NCBI GenBank assembly: GCA_947652605.1
Contig: OX393581.1
Location: 52,599,924-52,663,923, forward strand
Reading direction: 5' to 3'
From: Elmis aenea
Lineage: Eukaryota > Arthropoda > Insecta > Coleoptera > Elmidae
DNA length: 64,000 bases
The notes under the pieces are model-generated. The model had not been told where the DNA came from, ran no database searches, and worked only from the letters and a program-made list of their open reading frames with translations. Shown in pieces: positions 36,801 to 45,522 of the stretch. Numbering within the stretch: the stretch's first letter is position 1; every line of letters starts with the position of its first letter. The position numbers were made by a program, and so were the translations under genes.

Positions 36801-39800
36801 AGCTGAATTAAGTCAAAATGTTAAATTTATCCTACTTAAGCCGCTTTCCAAGATACCGTTTAAATAGACTTAAAGCCGCCCCTTGCAAGTCATCCCTCAA
36901 GTAATTACTTGTACAAAGAAGTGAAAGTTTGTAAGGTACCAATTATCTTGTTCATTTAACGTCTATTATCAATTTACCGGTTAAACCAACTGTTGCACTT
37001 TTATTATTAAACCTTACAGAATGTCTTGTAACCGTAAGCCGATCTGTTGTAAGTGGATTCACCGATCCGAGACTCCACAGCGTAACTCGCGTGTCTCCGT
37101 GGCGTGTGCCAAGGAACTTCCGCTTCTTCGCCTTTTTGAAGATATAGAAGGCACTGTGCCACTTCCTGAAATAAAAGATCGTCAGATAGCGAACCAATTG
37201 TCTTAACATTATTATGTCACGACATTCTTTGATCGTAAATTAGGATCGTTCTATATCGAGTGGGGAGATAGGCAGGGTTGGTTGGCTTTAAGATTGTTAC
37301 ATCCCCCGGTGCAGACGTCGGTGTTTTGTTTCATAATTTTAGTGTATAAGGAAGTAATTATATTTTATAGGTGTTTGACTGCCCTATTCATTGACCTGAT
37401 AAAATCTTTAATCTGTTAAGTACGTCTTTTAATTGCTTACTTTTTACTCGAGCAGTATTTTAGTTTATTAAAAGCACTTTCGATTTTCACTCTACAAAAA
37501 AAAAAAAACTCCAGCTGACTCCTTTTTCTTCTAGTCTATGCCTCACTTGGTTTTCCCATTTTTTTCTTGATCTTTCTTTACATCTTTTTCCTTTAAAACT
37601 TAGTTTTCCATCAGATTTTTGTGTACCTGCTTCCTGGTATGCGTAGAAGATTTTCCAGTCATCTTAATTGGTTTGTCTCCATCTTTTTCTTTATGCCTTT
37701 CACTTCTATTTTTGTTTTGTTTTTATTGTTGCTAATCTTATCAATTTTTAAGCTTTATTTAAACAGATAGGAGTCGGGTTTTTGCTTTAAATCTTTTGTT
37801 TTTAAAAATATCGATTGACTTAGAGCTTTTTCTTGAAGCAATGTTTTTTAGCCATCCCTAATGCAATTTTGCATCAGACGTTTCGTTTGCTTTTGACCAT
37901 TATCAGCTTTATTATTTTCATAGTGCTCCTGTGGATGTCTACAGTAAAATATAGCACTGAAAATTCACACAGTAATATAGCAGACTCAAATTCAAAAACT
38001 AATCATGAAATCAAAAAATTTTGTTTTGATAATCATCTAGAGTTGACAACTATTGTATTGTTCAAATATTTCGGTGTCGTCTGTACTATTGGGTCAGTGA
38101 GTGAAGTTGGGTACGATTCTGGAACCAATTCAGTTCAGTGGGTAAGGTCAAAAAAACCAACTTAATATGCGTCAGGTTGCCATAAAATTTATATCAACAT
38201 CTGTCTTGTTGTACCGGAGTCGCGTTAAGAGTGACTGTTACGTAGAGAGCAGGTGAATACAACACAAAAATTATATAAAACGATAGGAAGTAACATATGG
38301 ACTAGCCTTTGTTTTACTAGAAATATTTGATTGGTCACAAGGTGAAGGTTAAGGAAATAGTTGAAAGTGAAAGACCTCGCTAACAAAACTATAATTGATC
38401 TAGAACATGACCAAAAATTTGTTTCGACACTTTTGGGGTTGGAAAAAATTGTGCAAAGCGATTATTCGTTGCTTAGTGGACATTATTTCGTTCAAAATTT
38501 GGTACTTGTGGCCATAAATTGAAAATAAAATAAGGGTAGCGTTTCCCTGGGGCAAATTTGCCATACAGTGGCGTAGCTCAAATTTAGATGAGGGGGTGTA
38601 TTTACGAAGGTCACTATATAAATGCTATTGACCTGAAAATTAGGGGTTCTACAAGGTCTTGAAAAGCAGGTGGAATAGATACGCCTTTGAACTACTGTTC
38701 TATTGTACCTATAAATATTATAATTTCAAATTTCATCATTAGTCAAGACTTGATTCCGCAAAGCGGTCGGCAATCTCTGATTAATGCCCTTATTTTTTTT
38801 TTTGAAATCGGTGGAAATATTTTGCAGTTTTGTAATGAGTGTTTGAAAAATTATTTCCTGTTGGGTGTGTTTGGGTTTTAAAATAAGATGTTGTAGAACT
38901 AATTGCCAACCCCTAATTTAGATATGGATCTTTTACTAGGGTATCATGGGTGTATTGACCGGAATATTCTTGGAAATTGTTTTTTTTTCATATTATTACG
39001 TAAACGTTAAATAACAGCCTTGGTAAAATTATTGCGTGTGTTTTTTTTGGTTACATTAAGTTTGTACACGAAAGAATTTATTCAATCTACAGAACTGTAT
39101 TTGCCTCAAAAAGAAGTTTATTGGCTCATTTTTTAAAATAATATACATTCTATTTACTTACTTGTAAAATGTTTGAAGAAAATTTGGATTGTGTTTTAGT
39201 ACAATACAATATAAATAAGGTAGAATTCTTATACTGCTATGAGCGAGCATCTTGGAAACTTTACAATGATCTTTATACTTTTTTAAAAGATAAAAGACAA
39301 TGCATTTCTGCTTTTAGTTTGTTTGAAAACGGCCTAAAACAATTTTCGTAGCTCTTTCAAATCTTGAATAAGTTCCAAGAATTATATACAGGGTGCCAAT
39401 TTTTCTAACCTGTTGTGTGGGTAACTTAGTTAATATTCAAGATACAAAAACGTTTAAATTAGCAAATTTGTGCAGAATTTAAAGGGAAATCTGATGCCAT
39501 TTTAAAATTTAACCTACGTCATTAACTTTTTGAGATATCTTTAAAAAAACTGAAAAAGGACGATTTTTTCAAAAAATGCAAGTTTGTGTTATAACACGGA
39601 AATAAAGAATACTATGAAAATTTTGTTAACGTATTTAAAATCTACGTAAAAACATCTATAAAAGCTAGTTTTTATTTTTGTTCTAGCTCATATGCTTCTA
39701 AAAATGTTAAACACATCTTAAGCAATGCATTTCCACCTTTAGTTTGTTTAAAAACGGCCGAAAACATTTTTTTACGTCTCTTCAAATATTTGTTTTGGAA

Positions 39801-42800
39801 TTATTACTCAACTGTAGATAAGTTATACATGAAGTTCATTTTTAAACGAAATTTATTATGCGTTAAATGCTGGAATAACCAACATTGGTACAGAAGTTTT
39901 TATTTTACTGTATTTCGAGAAACATTCACCCAATGGGCTTTTTAAAATAGAGGTAGTTTGAGTACGGACGCTTTAAGTTTGTTTTGGATGTTGGCGGGCA
40001 CCGTCCGGGTGGGTAACCTTTGTTAAAAACAATCTTCTGGCCCTTTAAATCTTGCACATGTTTGATGACGTTGTCTGAGAGTAGTTGTGGTCCATGTGGC
40101 AGCTGCAGAGCGTGGTGATTTAAACCCCGTAATCGATGCATCATCTCGCGACCACGCGACGCAAGGTGCGAGCCATAGCGGACGCACTACCTGGACTGTC
40201 TGCCACCTGCCCTGCCGCATTAGTAATTACTGTACCTATAATTGCCCTCTGACATGAACTTTCCATTATAATTGATACACTTGCGTATGTTTTTAACCTG
40301 CTTGCAAGAATAATTGTGACGCGGAATCTTCTACACGCCGGCCTCGACGTACGAAGAAGTTATTGCAAGGTTTTCAGCGTCGTTTTCACAAGGATTCGAC
40401 CCTTAAAATACCTAAAAGGTCTCCCGATTCTTCTCCCTGGGCATAACTAATAAATACTACAACTAAAAATGCGTCTTCAACATTTTAAAAACATTTGTTT
40501 ACTAGAAGAAAAAAAGCATAGTACAGACTGATAGAAACTCAAGTTCCATCATGGGTAACTAGCTTATTATTAGAGCCAGAACATAAGTTTAAATTCGAAA
40601 AAGTTGCTAAATTTAATGCCAAATAATAATATCCAAACATATTTCAAATAGCGGCATCAATTAAACTAGAAAGCTCTAATAGGTTTAGTCTACAATTAAC
40701 ATTGCTTAACGTATAGCCTCGGAGACTCCAATAGTCGATCACCCGACGAACCCGCTCTATACAGATTCGCGTTCCGATACAGATATCTCGCTTATTATAA
40801 GAGCTAGAGTGTAGGTTTAAATTAGTAAAAGGTGCTAAATTTTAAGCTTAATAATAATATGTAAACAGATTTTTAATATCTGCAACCAGTTTCATGAAAA
40901 CTGAAAAAACGTGTTTCGCAATTCTGCAAGTTCTTTTATTCAATTTGTTAATTGTTTGAAATAGTTTGTTTGGCCTTACTAACATCGCGGGCCCTTTAAG
41001 CACCGTTTCTACATGGTACGCCACTGTTTTTTTTTCAGGTACGATTTCCTGCTCGTATAAATGTTACCTGCGTATTTTTGGCAGTGTCAAAGAGGTTCGC
41101 ATTATACTCGTTCGTATATACCTGCATTTTTTTCTTTATACGGAATAATAAATACAGTTGTGTGAAGTTACTTAGGCTTCACACGGACTTGTACCCTAAA
41201 TATAAAGTGTAATTTCAATTTCCTTTGTACATTTTAATCGAAAGAAAAGAAAAAAGTGCAGGTGTCAGGTGCGCTGCAACGGAATAATGTAATTCGTTTT
41301 TGTTATTATAATTTCGATCGTTTTTTTGTGGCAAAACACATGATGACTGGTGTATACTAAAGTGCATACAAGTTGAACCACAAAAATTTGTATGAAAATG
41401 TTTCAAAATACAAAATACGATAATTCGTTTTGCTTTTATAGGAATAGGGATTTTATTTAGCCCAATTTTTTGATATCAATATTGTAATGATTATTGGTTA
41501 TTTTTTCACATTTTATGAACATTTTAATAGTTTATAAAGCTAGGAATTTTGTGCTAAAGATATGTTGAATTTTAACCAACATTCCTAAAATTTGAAAACT
41601 AAATTAGTTCTTACAAAACATATTTCTAAATCAATTAATTGTTGACATGACTATTTAACAACAAATATAGTCTTTTCTTTTTTGATCGTCTTAGAAATGT
41701 ATCTATACACTGGGAAATCCCGTATTTTATTGAAAAGAAATGCCGAAAACTCTTAGACATTATCAAAATTAAACGATTATATTTGTTTAAAGTTAATTAA
41801 TAACTCCGGGGTGCTAAATCCGGAAAAAAATGTTTCTTCTTTAGATTGATTTAAGTCAATTAAAATCCGGGTTTGAAGAATGAACGTTTAATCCGGGAAA
41901 AATTGTCTCCCTCTCAAGTTGATTAAAGTTGATTAAGAAACCCGGAGTCTAGAAAAGGGACGCTAAATCCGGAAAAACTGTTCGTCCTTTAAATTTATTT
42001 AAGTCAATTAAAATCCGGGTTTAAAGAAGGAACGCTTAATCCGGGAAAAATTGTCTCCCTCTCAAGTTGATTAAACTTTATTAAAAAACCTGGGAGTCTA
42101 GAAAAGGGATGCTAAATCCGGATAAACTGTTCGTCCTTTAAATTGATTTAAGTCAATTAAAATCCGGGTTTGAAGAATGAACGCTTAATCCGGGAAAAAT
42201 TGTCTCCCTCTCAAGTTGATTAAAGTTGATTAAGAAACCCGGAGTCTAGAAAAGGGACGCTAATTCCGAATACAATGTTCGTCCTTTAAATTGATTTAAA
42301 TCAATTAAAATCCGGGTTTAAAGAAGGAACGGTATCCGTTAAAAATTGTCTCCCTCTCAAGTTGATTAAAGTTTATTAAAAAACCCGGAGTCTAGAAAAG
42401 GGACGCTAATTCCGGAAACATTCTCCTCTTTAAATTGATTAAAGTCAATTAAAATCCGGGTTTAAAGAACGTGCGCTTAATCCGGGAAAAAATGTCTCCC
42501 TCTCAAATTGATTAAAGTTTATTAAAAAACCCGAAGTCTAGGAAAGGGACGCTAATTCCGGAAAAAATGTTCTTTCTTAAAATATTTAAGTCAATAAAAT
42601 CCGGGTTTAAAGAAGGAACGCTTAATCCGGGAATAATTGTCTCCCTCTCAAGTTGATTAAAGTTTATTAAAAAACCTGGGAGTCTAGAAAAGGGACGCTA
42701 ATTGCGGAAAATATGTTTCCTCCAACTGTATTTAAGAAAAAACGGAACCTCTTGGTCAAAATATGGAAATAATGCAATCAATAGCCACATGTCTTCATTG

Positions 42801-43438
42801 GTAAGCTTTAGAAAAGAAAACCGGTGCGGAATGCTTGGTGAAAAATTTGGGAAAAACTAGTGGTAGAGTACTTTATGTGGAGAGGATGTCTTGCTGTTAT
42901 GTGGCGTTATACTACAGGCGATTTAACATTGTTTAATCTTATGTATGCAATCTTTTGTGTTAAGCATGCACACAGAAGTATTAGAAATTAGCCGTATTCC
43001 GTTACAGGACGGGTTTAACGGGGTGTAACCAACTTCTTTTGTTATCACAACTGAACCGACAAGTCTTGGAAAAAAATGAATGCAAAGAAACCGTCTTCGA
43101 TTCTCTAACAGGCCGTTTTATTTGTTTCAGAACCCCATTTGATTCAAACAGCACCTTCTCTCATCGCCGCAGCGTGCATCTGTTGTGCCATCAGAGGACT
43201 GAAGTCCCCTTACGCAAGCACGGCCGTCCGTGATATATGCAACACCCTGCGCACCGACCCCATTGATCTCGAACTTTTCGTCCAGTTTTTGGACAAAGTC
43301 GTCGAACAAGGAATGGTGCATTTATCGGAAAAATCGACCCCAGCTACCAACAGCAAGAACGTGAATGATACGGGATTTGAAAGCCCAAGTTATAGACAAC
43401 CGGAAACCCCCACCGAAGTGGAAACTGTTTATTTCTAA
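9651..43438 (+). CDS. CycD: G1/S-specific cyclin D
   Basis: Exons 9651..9848, 10292..10507, 21875..22031 and 43131..43438 splice to a 292-aa D-type cyclin, close in length to vertebrate D cyclins. Residues 3-7 are LICEE, an LxCxE retinoblastoma-binding motif at the usual N-terminal place. The cyclin box runs through exons 1-3, with MRKVVTVWMQEVCEEQ, then LPLAVNYMDRFL, then NWEMLVLSKLRYNIAA. The second cyclin fold begins around RRHAHILVSICYTE. The tail carries ETPTEV, matching the TPTDV-type Thr-Pro motif whose phosphorylation promotes turnover in vertebrate D cyclins. By family knowledge it activates CDK4/6 in the nucleus to phosphorylate Rb-family proteins. Introns are 443, 11,367 and about 21,099 bases; the last two are full of transposons. 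The ATG at 9651 is chosen because it places LxCxE correctly. Confidence 0.95.
9849..10291 (+). other. CycD intron 1
   Basis: A 443-base intron, T-rich. About 9938-10080 contains loosely repeated units built on TTTTGTT and TTTAGA, an imperfect short tandem repeat. Nothing else was recognised. Confidence 0.7.
10292..10507 (+). CDS. CycD: CycD coding exon 2
   Basis: 72 codons, phase 0 at both ends, from VCEEQSCEEQ to the TYDHIM end. Acceptor TTTTTATAG|GTATGT, donor ATG|GTAAGA. Carries the core cyclin-box helix (AVNYMDRFL) and LLGATCLLLASKIR. Confidence 0.94.
12128..12660. repeat. Long inverted repeat (arms about 210 bp)
   Basis: The left arm (about 12128-12345: GTGCCACTGGCCAGTTACTT ... ACGGTTCCGGAGAAAAACG) is the reverse complement of the right arm (about 12448-12655), with scattered mismatches. 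The spacer includes ACGCCTATGCAAGTCGCATA and a TATACAACTTCTCAAAT stretch. The spacer plus right arm recurs at 22560-22920. A fold-back or MITE-like element is likely. The class is unknown. Confidence 0.7.
13706..14450. mobile_element. Fold-back element with about 345-bp inverted arms
   Basis: The two arms (about 13708-14055 and 14105-14448) are nearly perfect reverse complements, starting ATGTAACACAAGGCTGACGG and ending in its complement, with TA at each outer edge. The centre is about 50 bases and includes GCACCTAGGTGC. There is no coding capacity. Low arm divergence suggests a recent insertion or gene conversion between arms. Confidence 0.8.
15191..15744. mobile_element. CAGGGTG-type palindromic MITE, subfamily 1
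   Basis: TIRs of about 110 bases: the left arm starts CAGGGTGGTCCAAATTCGAT, and the right arm is its complement with a few changes (TTTGGATCACCCTG). TA flanks both ends (15189-15190, 15745-15746). ORFs inside are by-products of the repeat. A related lone tip occurs at 19386-19411. Confidence 0.75.
17050..17673. mobile_element. CAGGGTG-type palindromic MITE, subfamily 2
   Basis: TIRs of about 100 bases starting CAGGGTGTGTAAAAATTG; the right end is CAATTTTTACACACCCTG. TA flanks both sides (17048-17049, 17674-17675). The interior is unrelated to subfamily 1 apart from the tip. No transposase. Confidence 0.78.
18951..18990 (-). repeat. (TAA)n run, probable LINE 3' tail
   Basis: A GATAATAATAATAATCTTT run on the plus strand corresponds to AAAGATTATTATT(ATT)n on the minus strand, a common 3' tail of insect non-LTR elements. 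The bases to the right (to about 19100) may be the rest of the tail, but no protein is readable. Confidence 0.3.
21065..21530 (-). pseudogene. LINE reverse-transcriptase C-terminal fragment
   Basis: Minus-strand translation gives, across two frames and one stop, GALLYGSETWTLT, NAAEM, KTKKDRIRNESYRE, then KEERLTRKAYETRSQGK and TWQDEVNKAATDRN. This is the typical post-RT tail of RTE/Jockey-like insect non-LTR elements. It is closely related to the copy at 58016-58380 and shares its end point (GTTAGGTGTAGGACTGTTGA region). 5'-truncated and frame-broken. Confidence 0.7.
21875..22031 (+). CDS. CycD: CycD coding exon 3
   Basis: 52 codons plus one base (phase 1 end), acceptor TTGTTTCAG|AACTGG, donor ACAG|GTAAGG. 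Encodes NWEMLVLSKLRYNIAA through HAHILVSICYT, the end of the first cyclin fold and the start of the second. Confidence 0.94.
22560..22920 (+). repeat. Second, partial copy of the 12.1-kb inverted-repeat element
   Basis: Aligns with 12391-12725 over its whole length: ACGCCTATGCAAGTCG, TTTTTCTCCGGAACCGTTT, GGCCAACGCGATCGCAAAAA, CCAGTGGCAC and the shared trailing segment TTCTAGCGACAA with TATCGTGACC. Only the spacer and right arm are present, so it cannot fold into the long hairpin. Confidence 0.7.
23097..23104. repeat. hAT target-site duplication, left copy (GTTAAGAA)
   Basis: An 8-bp direct repeat GTTAAGAA directly precedes the TAGAGATGTACCGAGT tip and recurs exactly after the right tip at 26137-26144. 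The 8-bp length is diagnostic of hAT insertion, and T at position 2 with A at position 7 fits Ac-like preference. Confidence 0.85.
23425..25882 (-). pseudogene. hAT transposase (BED finger, Ac-like), disrupted
   Basis: Read 25882 to 23425. The N-terminus has a BED-type zinc finger (AECSLCGAMLSRGG, then LLKHLRLKHSEH). The catalytic region includes LTSDIWTCSETNESFISLSG and VTRWNSTYHMLKRIL. An intact 447-codon ORF ends at 24539, where the A-run near 24551-24560 shifts frame. The next frame continues LYVIATVLDPCYKLKFLES, as expected, then meets a stop. After the nested piggyBac insert the C-terminal dimerisation domain follows (SIPSERMFSEAG, EERRNKLPRNAEKLLFLHYN). At least one frameshift, one stop and one insertion make it non-functional. 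As in the family, the intact protein would cut at the TIRs and dimerise through this C-terminal domain. Confidence 0.85.
23680..24236 (-). mobile_element. piggyBac relic nested in the hAT element
   Basis: Bounded by TTAA on both sides (23676-23679, 24237-24240), the piggyBac target site. Tips CTAGTCGCGTG and the complement of GTAGTCGCACG form short TIRs. Subterminal GGCGCC-rich motifs occur at both ends. On the minus strand (stop at 23921) there is a cysteine-rich sequence, CHLCPRAKN, ICSQCHKNICSEHTKKL and CSECF. It matches the C-terminal Cys/His finger of piggyBac transposases, which binds terminal repeats. The catalytic core is absent, so this is an internally deleted, non-autonomous copy. 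Confidence 0.85.
27788..28325 (+). pseudogene. mariner transposase fragment, broken
   Basis: The N-terminal SEVTKIEYRA is followed after a frameshift by VYGDNFPSYSVAKDWSKRF and EDVARTGRTVEVVTDDKI. After an in-frame stop (28041) come DRRLKVNELSKMSGLSDNSI and RRILHDRLGMNKV, then VTGDETMVLYYD, which is the first catalytic-Asp region of mariner DDD transposases. The sequence stops abruptly near 28325, so the other catalytic residues are missing. A G-run at about 27877-27887 is the likely frameshift site. A second in-frame stop lies near 28202. No TIRs were located. Confidence 0.78.
29700..30112 (-). mobile_element. Tc1-like deletion derivative with TIRs
   Basis: TIRs of about 65 bases with indels: the left end carries CCCTATATTATACTCATTTG and TCTCTTTTCAATGATG; the right end is the complement. 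TA edges fit a Tc1/mariner insertion. Minus-strand 29882-30040 still encodes a transposase C-terminus, KRPEDIEYLKDRIREEMRSI through RVYHCQAVNGSQFEH and stop, like insect Tc3-type transposase ends. Everything upstream of it in the transposase is deleted. Confidence 0.72.
31066..32073 (-). other. Block of long minus-strand ORFs, unidentified
   Basis: Three adjacent minus ORFs (31879-32073, 31690-31878, 31066-31644) occupy a GC-richer 1-kb block, the largest 192 codons with a basic N-terminal half. A plus-strand hairpin GGCCAG/CTGGCC followed by GAAACGTCG sits at about 31931-31957. I recognise no domain. The bases look transposon-like rather than a host gene, but that is only an impression. Confidence 0.25.
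34189..35522. mobile_element. CAGGGTG-tipped TIR element enclosing LINE sequence
   Basis: The left end CAGGGTGTTAATGAATGAGG and the right end (complement begins CAGGGTGTTGAGAAATGTGG) match over about 40 bases including GGTGGC and AATTT-AGGA. TA flanks both (34187-34188, 35523-35524). Nearly all the 1.33-kb interior is a minus-strand LINE fragment. Whether the LINE inserted into a MITE or was captured cannot be decided here. Confidence 0.65.
34262..35445 (-). pseudogene. Internally deleted LINE (coiled-coil ORF1 part joined to RT tail)
   Basis: From 35445 down, a coiled-coil segment (KKVMRDIKEIKHDQRSNQEE, LEIENKIIKDNMKSVEDRVR) leads to HNIVVTGL, typical of LINE ORF1-like proteins. Further frames give INKEMTKEELENQKKLKQIV and TTKIGYQKITVDGKE. 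Near 34440-34262 the typical RT C-terminal tail appears (RGRPRIK, EKEVRQRLEEKGVSWRDVPQ, NDRQEWRN). Endonuclease and RT cores are missing between them. Plus-strand ORFs here are shadows. Confidence 0.65.
35840..36178 (-). CDS. Hypothetical small two-TM protein, antisense in CycD intron 3
   Basis: ATG at 36178 and TGA at 35840-35842 give 112 residues. The first 25 residues are Ser/Pro-rich, then come a hydrophobic helix (HVLLILVLLLEFLHI), a charged loop of about 40 residues (KQAEELKKLETYAKECIVHR), and a second hydrophobic segment (YNLIVFIILNLFESLLMVYI) just before the C-terminal CRSR. The layout fits a small membrane protein with both ends on the same side. I do not recognise the family. It could be an intronless nested gene, a last exon, or chance. 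Confidence 0.42.
   Translation of the reverse strand: MDTRSNNVSSTQPPGGLMSMSPAPMHVLLILVLLLEFLHISSPYKQAEELKKLETYAKECIVHRGQVVRNFLQDPKLPFKPVVPSRYKYNLIVFIILNLFESLLMVYICRSR
36587..36760 (+). repeat. Tandem pair of the dispersed repeat also seen at 8084
   Basis: Two units about 98 bases apart, each with ATTGCTACTG-TGAAGAA followed by GTCTTGAAACTG and a CAAGAG/CAGGGG-TCCT end. They align with the pair at 8084-8290. Confidence 0.5.
37510..37740 (-). pseudogene. LINE tail fragment
   Basis: CTCCAGCTGACTCCTTTTTC and the following TTCTAGTCTATGCCTCACTT repeat, nearly base for base, the LINE tail at about 34345-34385. A homopolymer A-run (37495-37509) precedes it. The rest is too decayed to translate. Confidence 0.5.
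39389..39710 (+). mobile_element. Partial copy of the 61.4-kb CAGGGTG element
   Basis: Starts CAGGGTGCCAATTTTTCTAA after TATA and follows the 61398 element through GCAAATTTGTGCAGAATTTA, GACCTACGTCAT-type, GTTATAACACGGAAAT-type and ATTTTTGTTCTAGCTCATAT segments, then diverges before a right outer TIR. One end is therefore missing. Confidence 0.6.
41811..42715 (+). repeat. 148-bp satellite-like tandem array, about 6 units
   Basis: GCTAAATCC/GCTAATTCC recurs at about 41813, 41962, 42111, 42259, 42405, 42551 and 42697, a period of 146-149. Each unit also contains AAGTCAATTAAAATCCGGGT, GCTTAATCCGGGAAAAATTG and CTCCCTCTCAAGTTGATTAA. Units drift by a few substitutions and short indels. Located 420 bases before CycD exon 4. 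Confidence 0.9.
43131..43438 (+). CDS. CycD: CycD coding exon 4 (last)
   Basis: Acceptor TTTGTTTCAG|AACC; the first two bases complete a Glu codon from exon 3. Encodes PHLIQTAPSLIAAACICCAI through the second cyclin fold, then a Ser/Thr-rich tail with ETPTEV and TAA. Confidence 0.94.
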
Positions 43439-44663
43439 GATTGTCGACTGATATTTTTGCAACTTAAGTCGCAAATTGTTGCAGAAAACTTTGCTAAAAA
43501 AGTGCCACTCACTTCAATTAAAAAAAAATAATTACAACCGAACGAGTGTTTAAAAACAGGATTATTTTATTCCTTATAACTTTTTCAATGCCCAATTTTC
43601 TCGATTTTGGACCTTAACTTTTGCCAAAATTACCTAAAATGGAACATTTCGTCCCAATTAAGCAATGGCAAATTGTTTTCAAAGAATTCATACGAATTTC
43701 TGTTAAAATTTTCAAATTTAGAACATACTTATTGTTCATGAGTCTAAAAAAGAAACTTTTGGCAATGCTCTGAATAAAATTTTGAGTTTTTGTAGTGGTC
43801 CAAAGTTTTGGCTACAGTCAAAGCCAAAACTAGCTAAAATCATGTGGCGATTAAAAAAGTTGCAAAGAAAATAGTAAATTTCGTTTTGTTTGGGCCACAG
43901 CTTGTACAATGAAAAACTTCCTACAAAGTTTTTCTTGTGGAAATGATTGGTTTCCCATGTGCCTTAGGCGAGATTTAGCTTCATCCTCTTCCCCTTAAAA
44001 AAATTGGACACACTGAACAATTCAAGAAACTAAAAATGTTGACAAAATTCGTTTTCTTTATTGAAATTTTCATTACATGGAAACTTAATGAGTTAAGTTG
44101 TTAATGGAATGTAGTATGTTGTTTTGTTCTGGGAATGCCGGCCTGTTTCTGTAAGAGTGCGCCTCGGTACATTGTAAAAAATTCTACAATGGACTTCGCA
44201 TCCAGTTCATCGTTGCCACAGGCTTTTTATATCAATGTTAAAAACTTTTTTCAAACTGAATTGTTTGCGTTATTTCTACTAGTTTCAATTTTATAAAAGA
44301 ATTTTAGTCTGCGTAGTTGTTAAATTCTAAGTGTTCATTTATTGTGAAAAGAAAAGTTTCAGGTGTTGAAGCGGGATCCATCGATATATCATTAAAAATG
44401 AGAGTTAAATTTGTTTTGTATTCATGTTTTTTGTCGTAGTTCAAATGTACTTGTCCTGTTTCAACACTGGAATTCTAGTAAAATGAAAAATATGATCTCA
44501 ATTTCCCAGTGGTATTGCCATTAAGTTGTGACCAACTTAGTCCGTATGTGCCTTATTAAGAACCTTAGTATAGCACAATTATATAAACGACATTGCTTGT
44601 GATCGTAAAGGCCACATGCAAAGATCTCACTGTCTAGAATGTCGCGGACTGCAAGATATATAC

Positions 44664-45047
44664 AGTGTGTTTGAAAAGTCTAGCAACACTGAAATATTCC
44701 AGTTTTAATGAAGATAGATTTCAATCAACACTTTTAAAGTTTTCACTGAGATTTAATTTTTTTTGGCATATACAGGGTGTTCAAAAACGCATCCAAGTTG
44801 TAACTGCACAACCAAACTCTTCAGCATGACTAACCCTCTAATATTATTTTAAAATAATTAGTACACTTCAAAAAACCAATAATAAACTGGGTCCAAAATT
44901 GGTGTCATTTTTGAACACCCTGTATATGCCAAAAATTTCGTCTTTGTGTATTACAGTGTAGAAGGTTTGGAAAAGGCCTTACAAAAACGGCTTTGTTCAA
45001 AATTTAATCTTTAGTAAAACTGAATATATTAAGGACACCCTGTATCT
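44664..45047. mobile_element. Putative outer CAGGGTG-like element
   Basis: The left edge CAGTGTGTTTGAAAAG and the right edge (complement of AAGGACACCCTG) share a weak inverted match extending through CAGTTTTA-TAAAGAT-type bases, and both lie next to TA. It encloses the sharper element at 44773-44922. Arms are heavily diverged, so the call is tentative. Confidence 0.35.
44773..44922. mobile_element. Short CAGGGTG MITE (150 bp)
   Basis: Begins CAGGGTGTTCAAAAACG and ends TTTTTGAACACCCTG, with TA on both sides. Palindromy continues outside the element (TTTGGCATA / TATGCCAAA), implying insertion at the centre of a pre-existing inverted repeat. Confidence 0.65.
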
Positions 45048-45077
45048 AAGTCTAGCGTAGCCATTATTTTTGAATGT

Positions 45078-45085
45078 TGTACATA
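45078..45085 (+). promoter_or_regulatory. Candidate Pumilio response element
   Basis: TGTACATA fits the TGTANATA consensus in the probable CycD 3' UTR. Short motif; chance occurrence is possible in AT-rich DNA. Confidence 0.25.
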
Positions 45086-45514
45086 AACATTCTTGCAGTA
45101 CGTGGACATTATCCGTACGTAATAGTTATTAGTTCTACTTCTGTGATTGTTAATATACATACACCAATTCATAAATTTATCACCGAAATATTTTTCTTTC
45201 GTTGTTTTTTAAAATGAACACAAAATTAACTTTGGTTTGGTTTTTAATGTTTGGATTTTTTTTGTATGTTCGTTATCTAGTCTTAGTTTGTATATTTTAT
45301 TTTGTTTTTAGCTAATTTATAACATGTGGCTTGGAGATGTTTGAATACTATTCTATATTTGCAACATTTTCGAATTGCTTGTAACAGCTGTATTTGTTTA
45401 AAAACAGTGTCAGTTGTTTAAAACCAAAGTTATTTTTTATTTAAACTATCTTAGGTTCTGCATTATTTTGTATTTATGTGTTACATTACTTATTTAATCG
45501 TATTCAGTATTCTT

Positions 45515-45522
45515 TGTAAATA
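45515..45522 (+). promoter_or_regulatory. Candidate Pumilio response element
   Basis: TGTAAATA, eight bases before the distal AATAAA (45530-45535) of the probable CycD 3' UTR. Confidence 0.25.

Larger units (their letters stand above)
22032..43130 (+). other. CycD intron 3 (21.1 kb), nested transposons and satellite
   Basis: Contains a partial repeat copy (22560-22920), a hAT with nested piggyBac (23105-26136), a mariner relic (27788-28325), a Tc1-like derivative (29700-30112), a TIR element around LINE pieces (34189-35522), a small antisense ORF gene candidate (35840-36178), a dispersed-repeat pair (36587-36760), a LINE scrap (37510-37740), a partial CAGGGTG element (39389-39710) and a satellite (41811-42715). 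Segments 26150-27780, 28330-29690, 30120-31060, 32080-34180, 37750-39380 and 39720-41800 show no convincing gene. Confidence 0.75.

Noticed and set aside
37833..38165. 110-codon ORF with one hydrophobic segment
   Set aside because: Begins at TTG without an ATG in front; no homology or splice context supports it.
40023..40220. GC-rich segment considered for a tRNA or small RNA
   Set aside because: No cloverleaf, A/B boxes or terminator could be placed.
41811..42715. Regular array considered as CRISPR-like
   Set aside because: Repeats are contiguous 146-149-bp units without spacers, in a eukaryotic intron: a satellite array.
43127..43321. Minus ORF over CycD exon 4
   Set aside because: Antisense of a confident coding exon.
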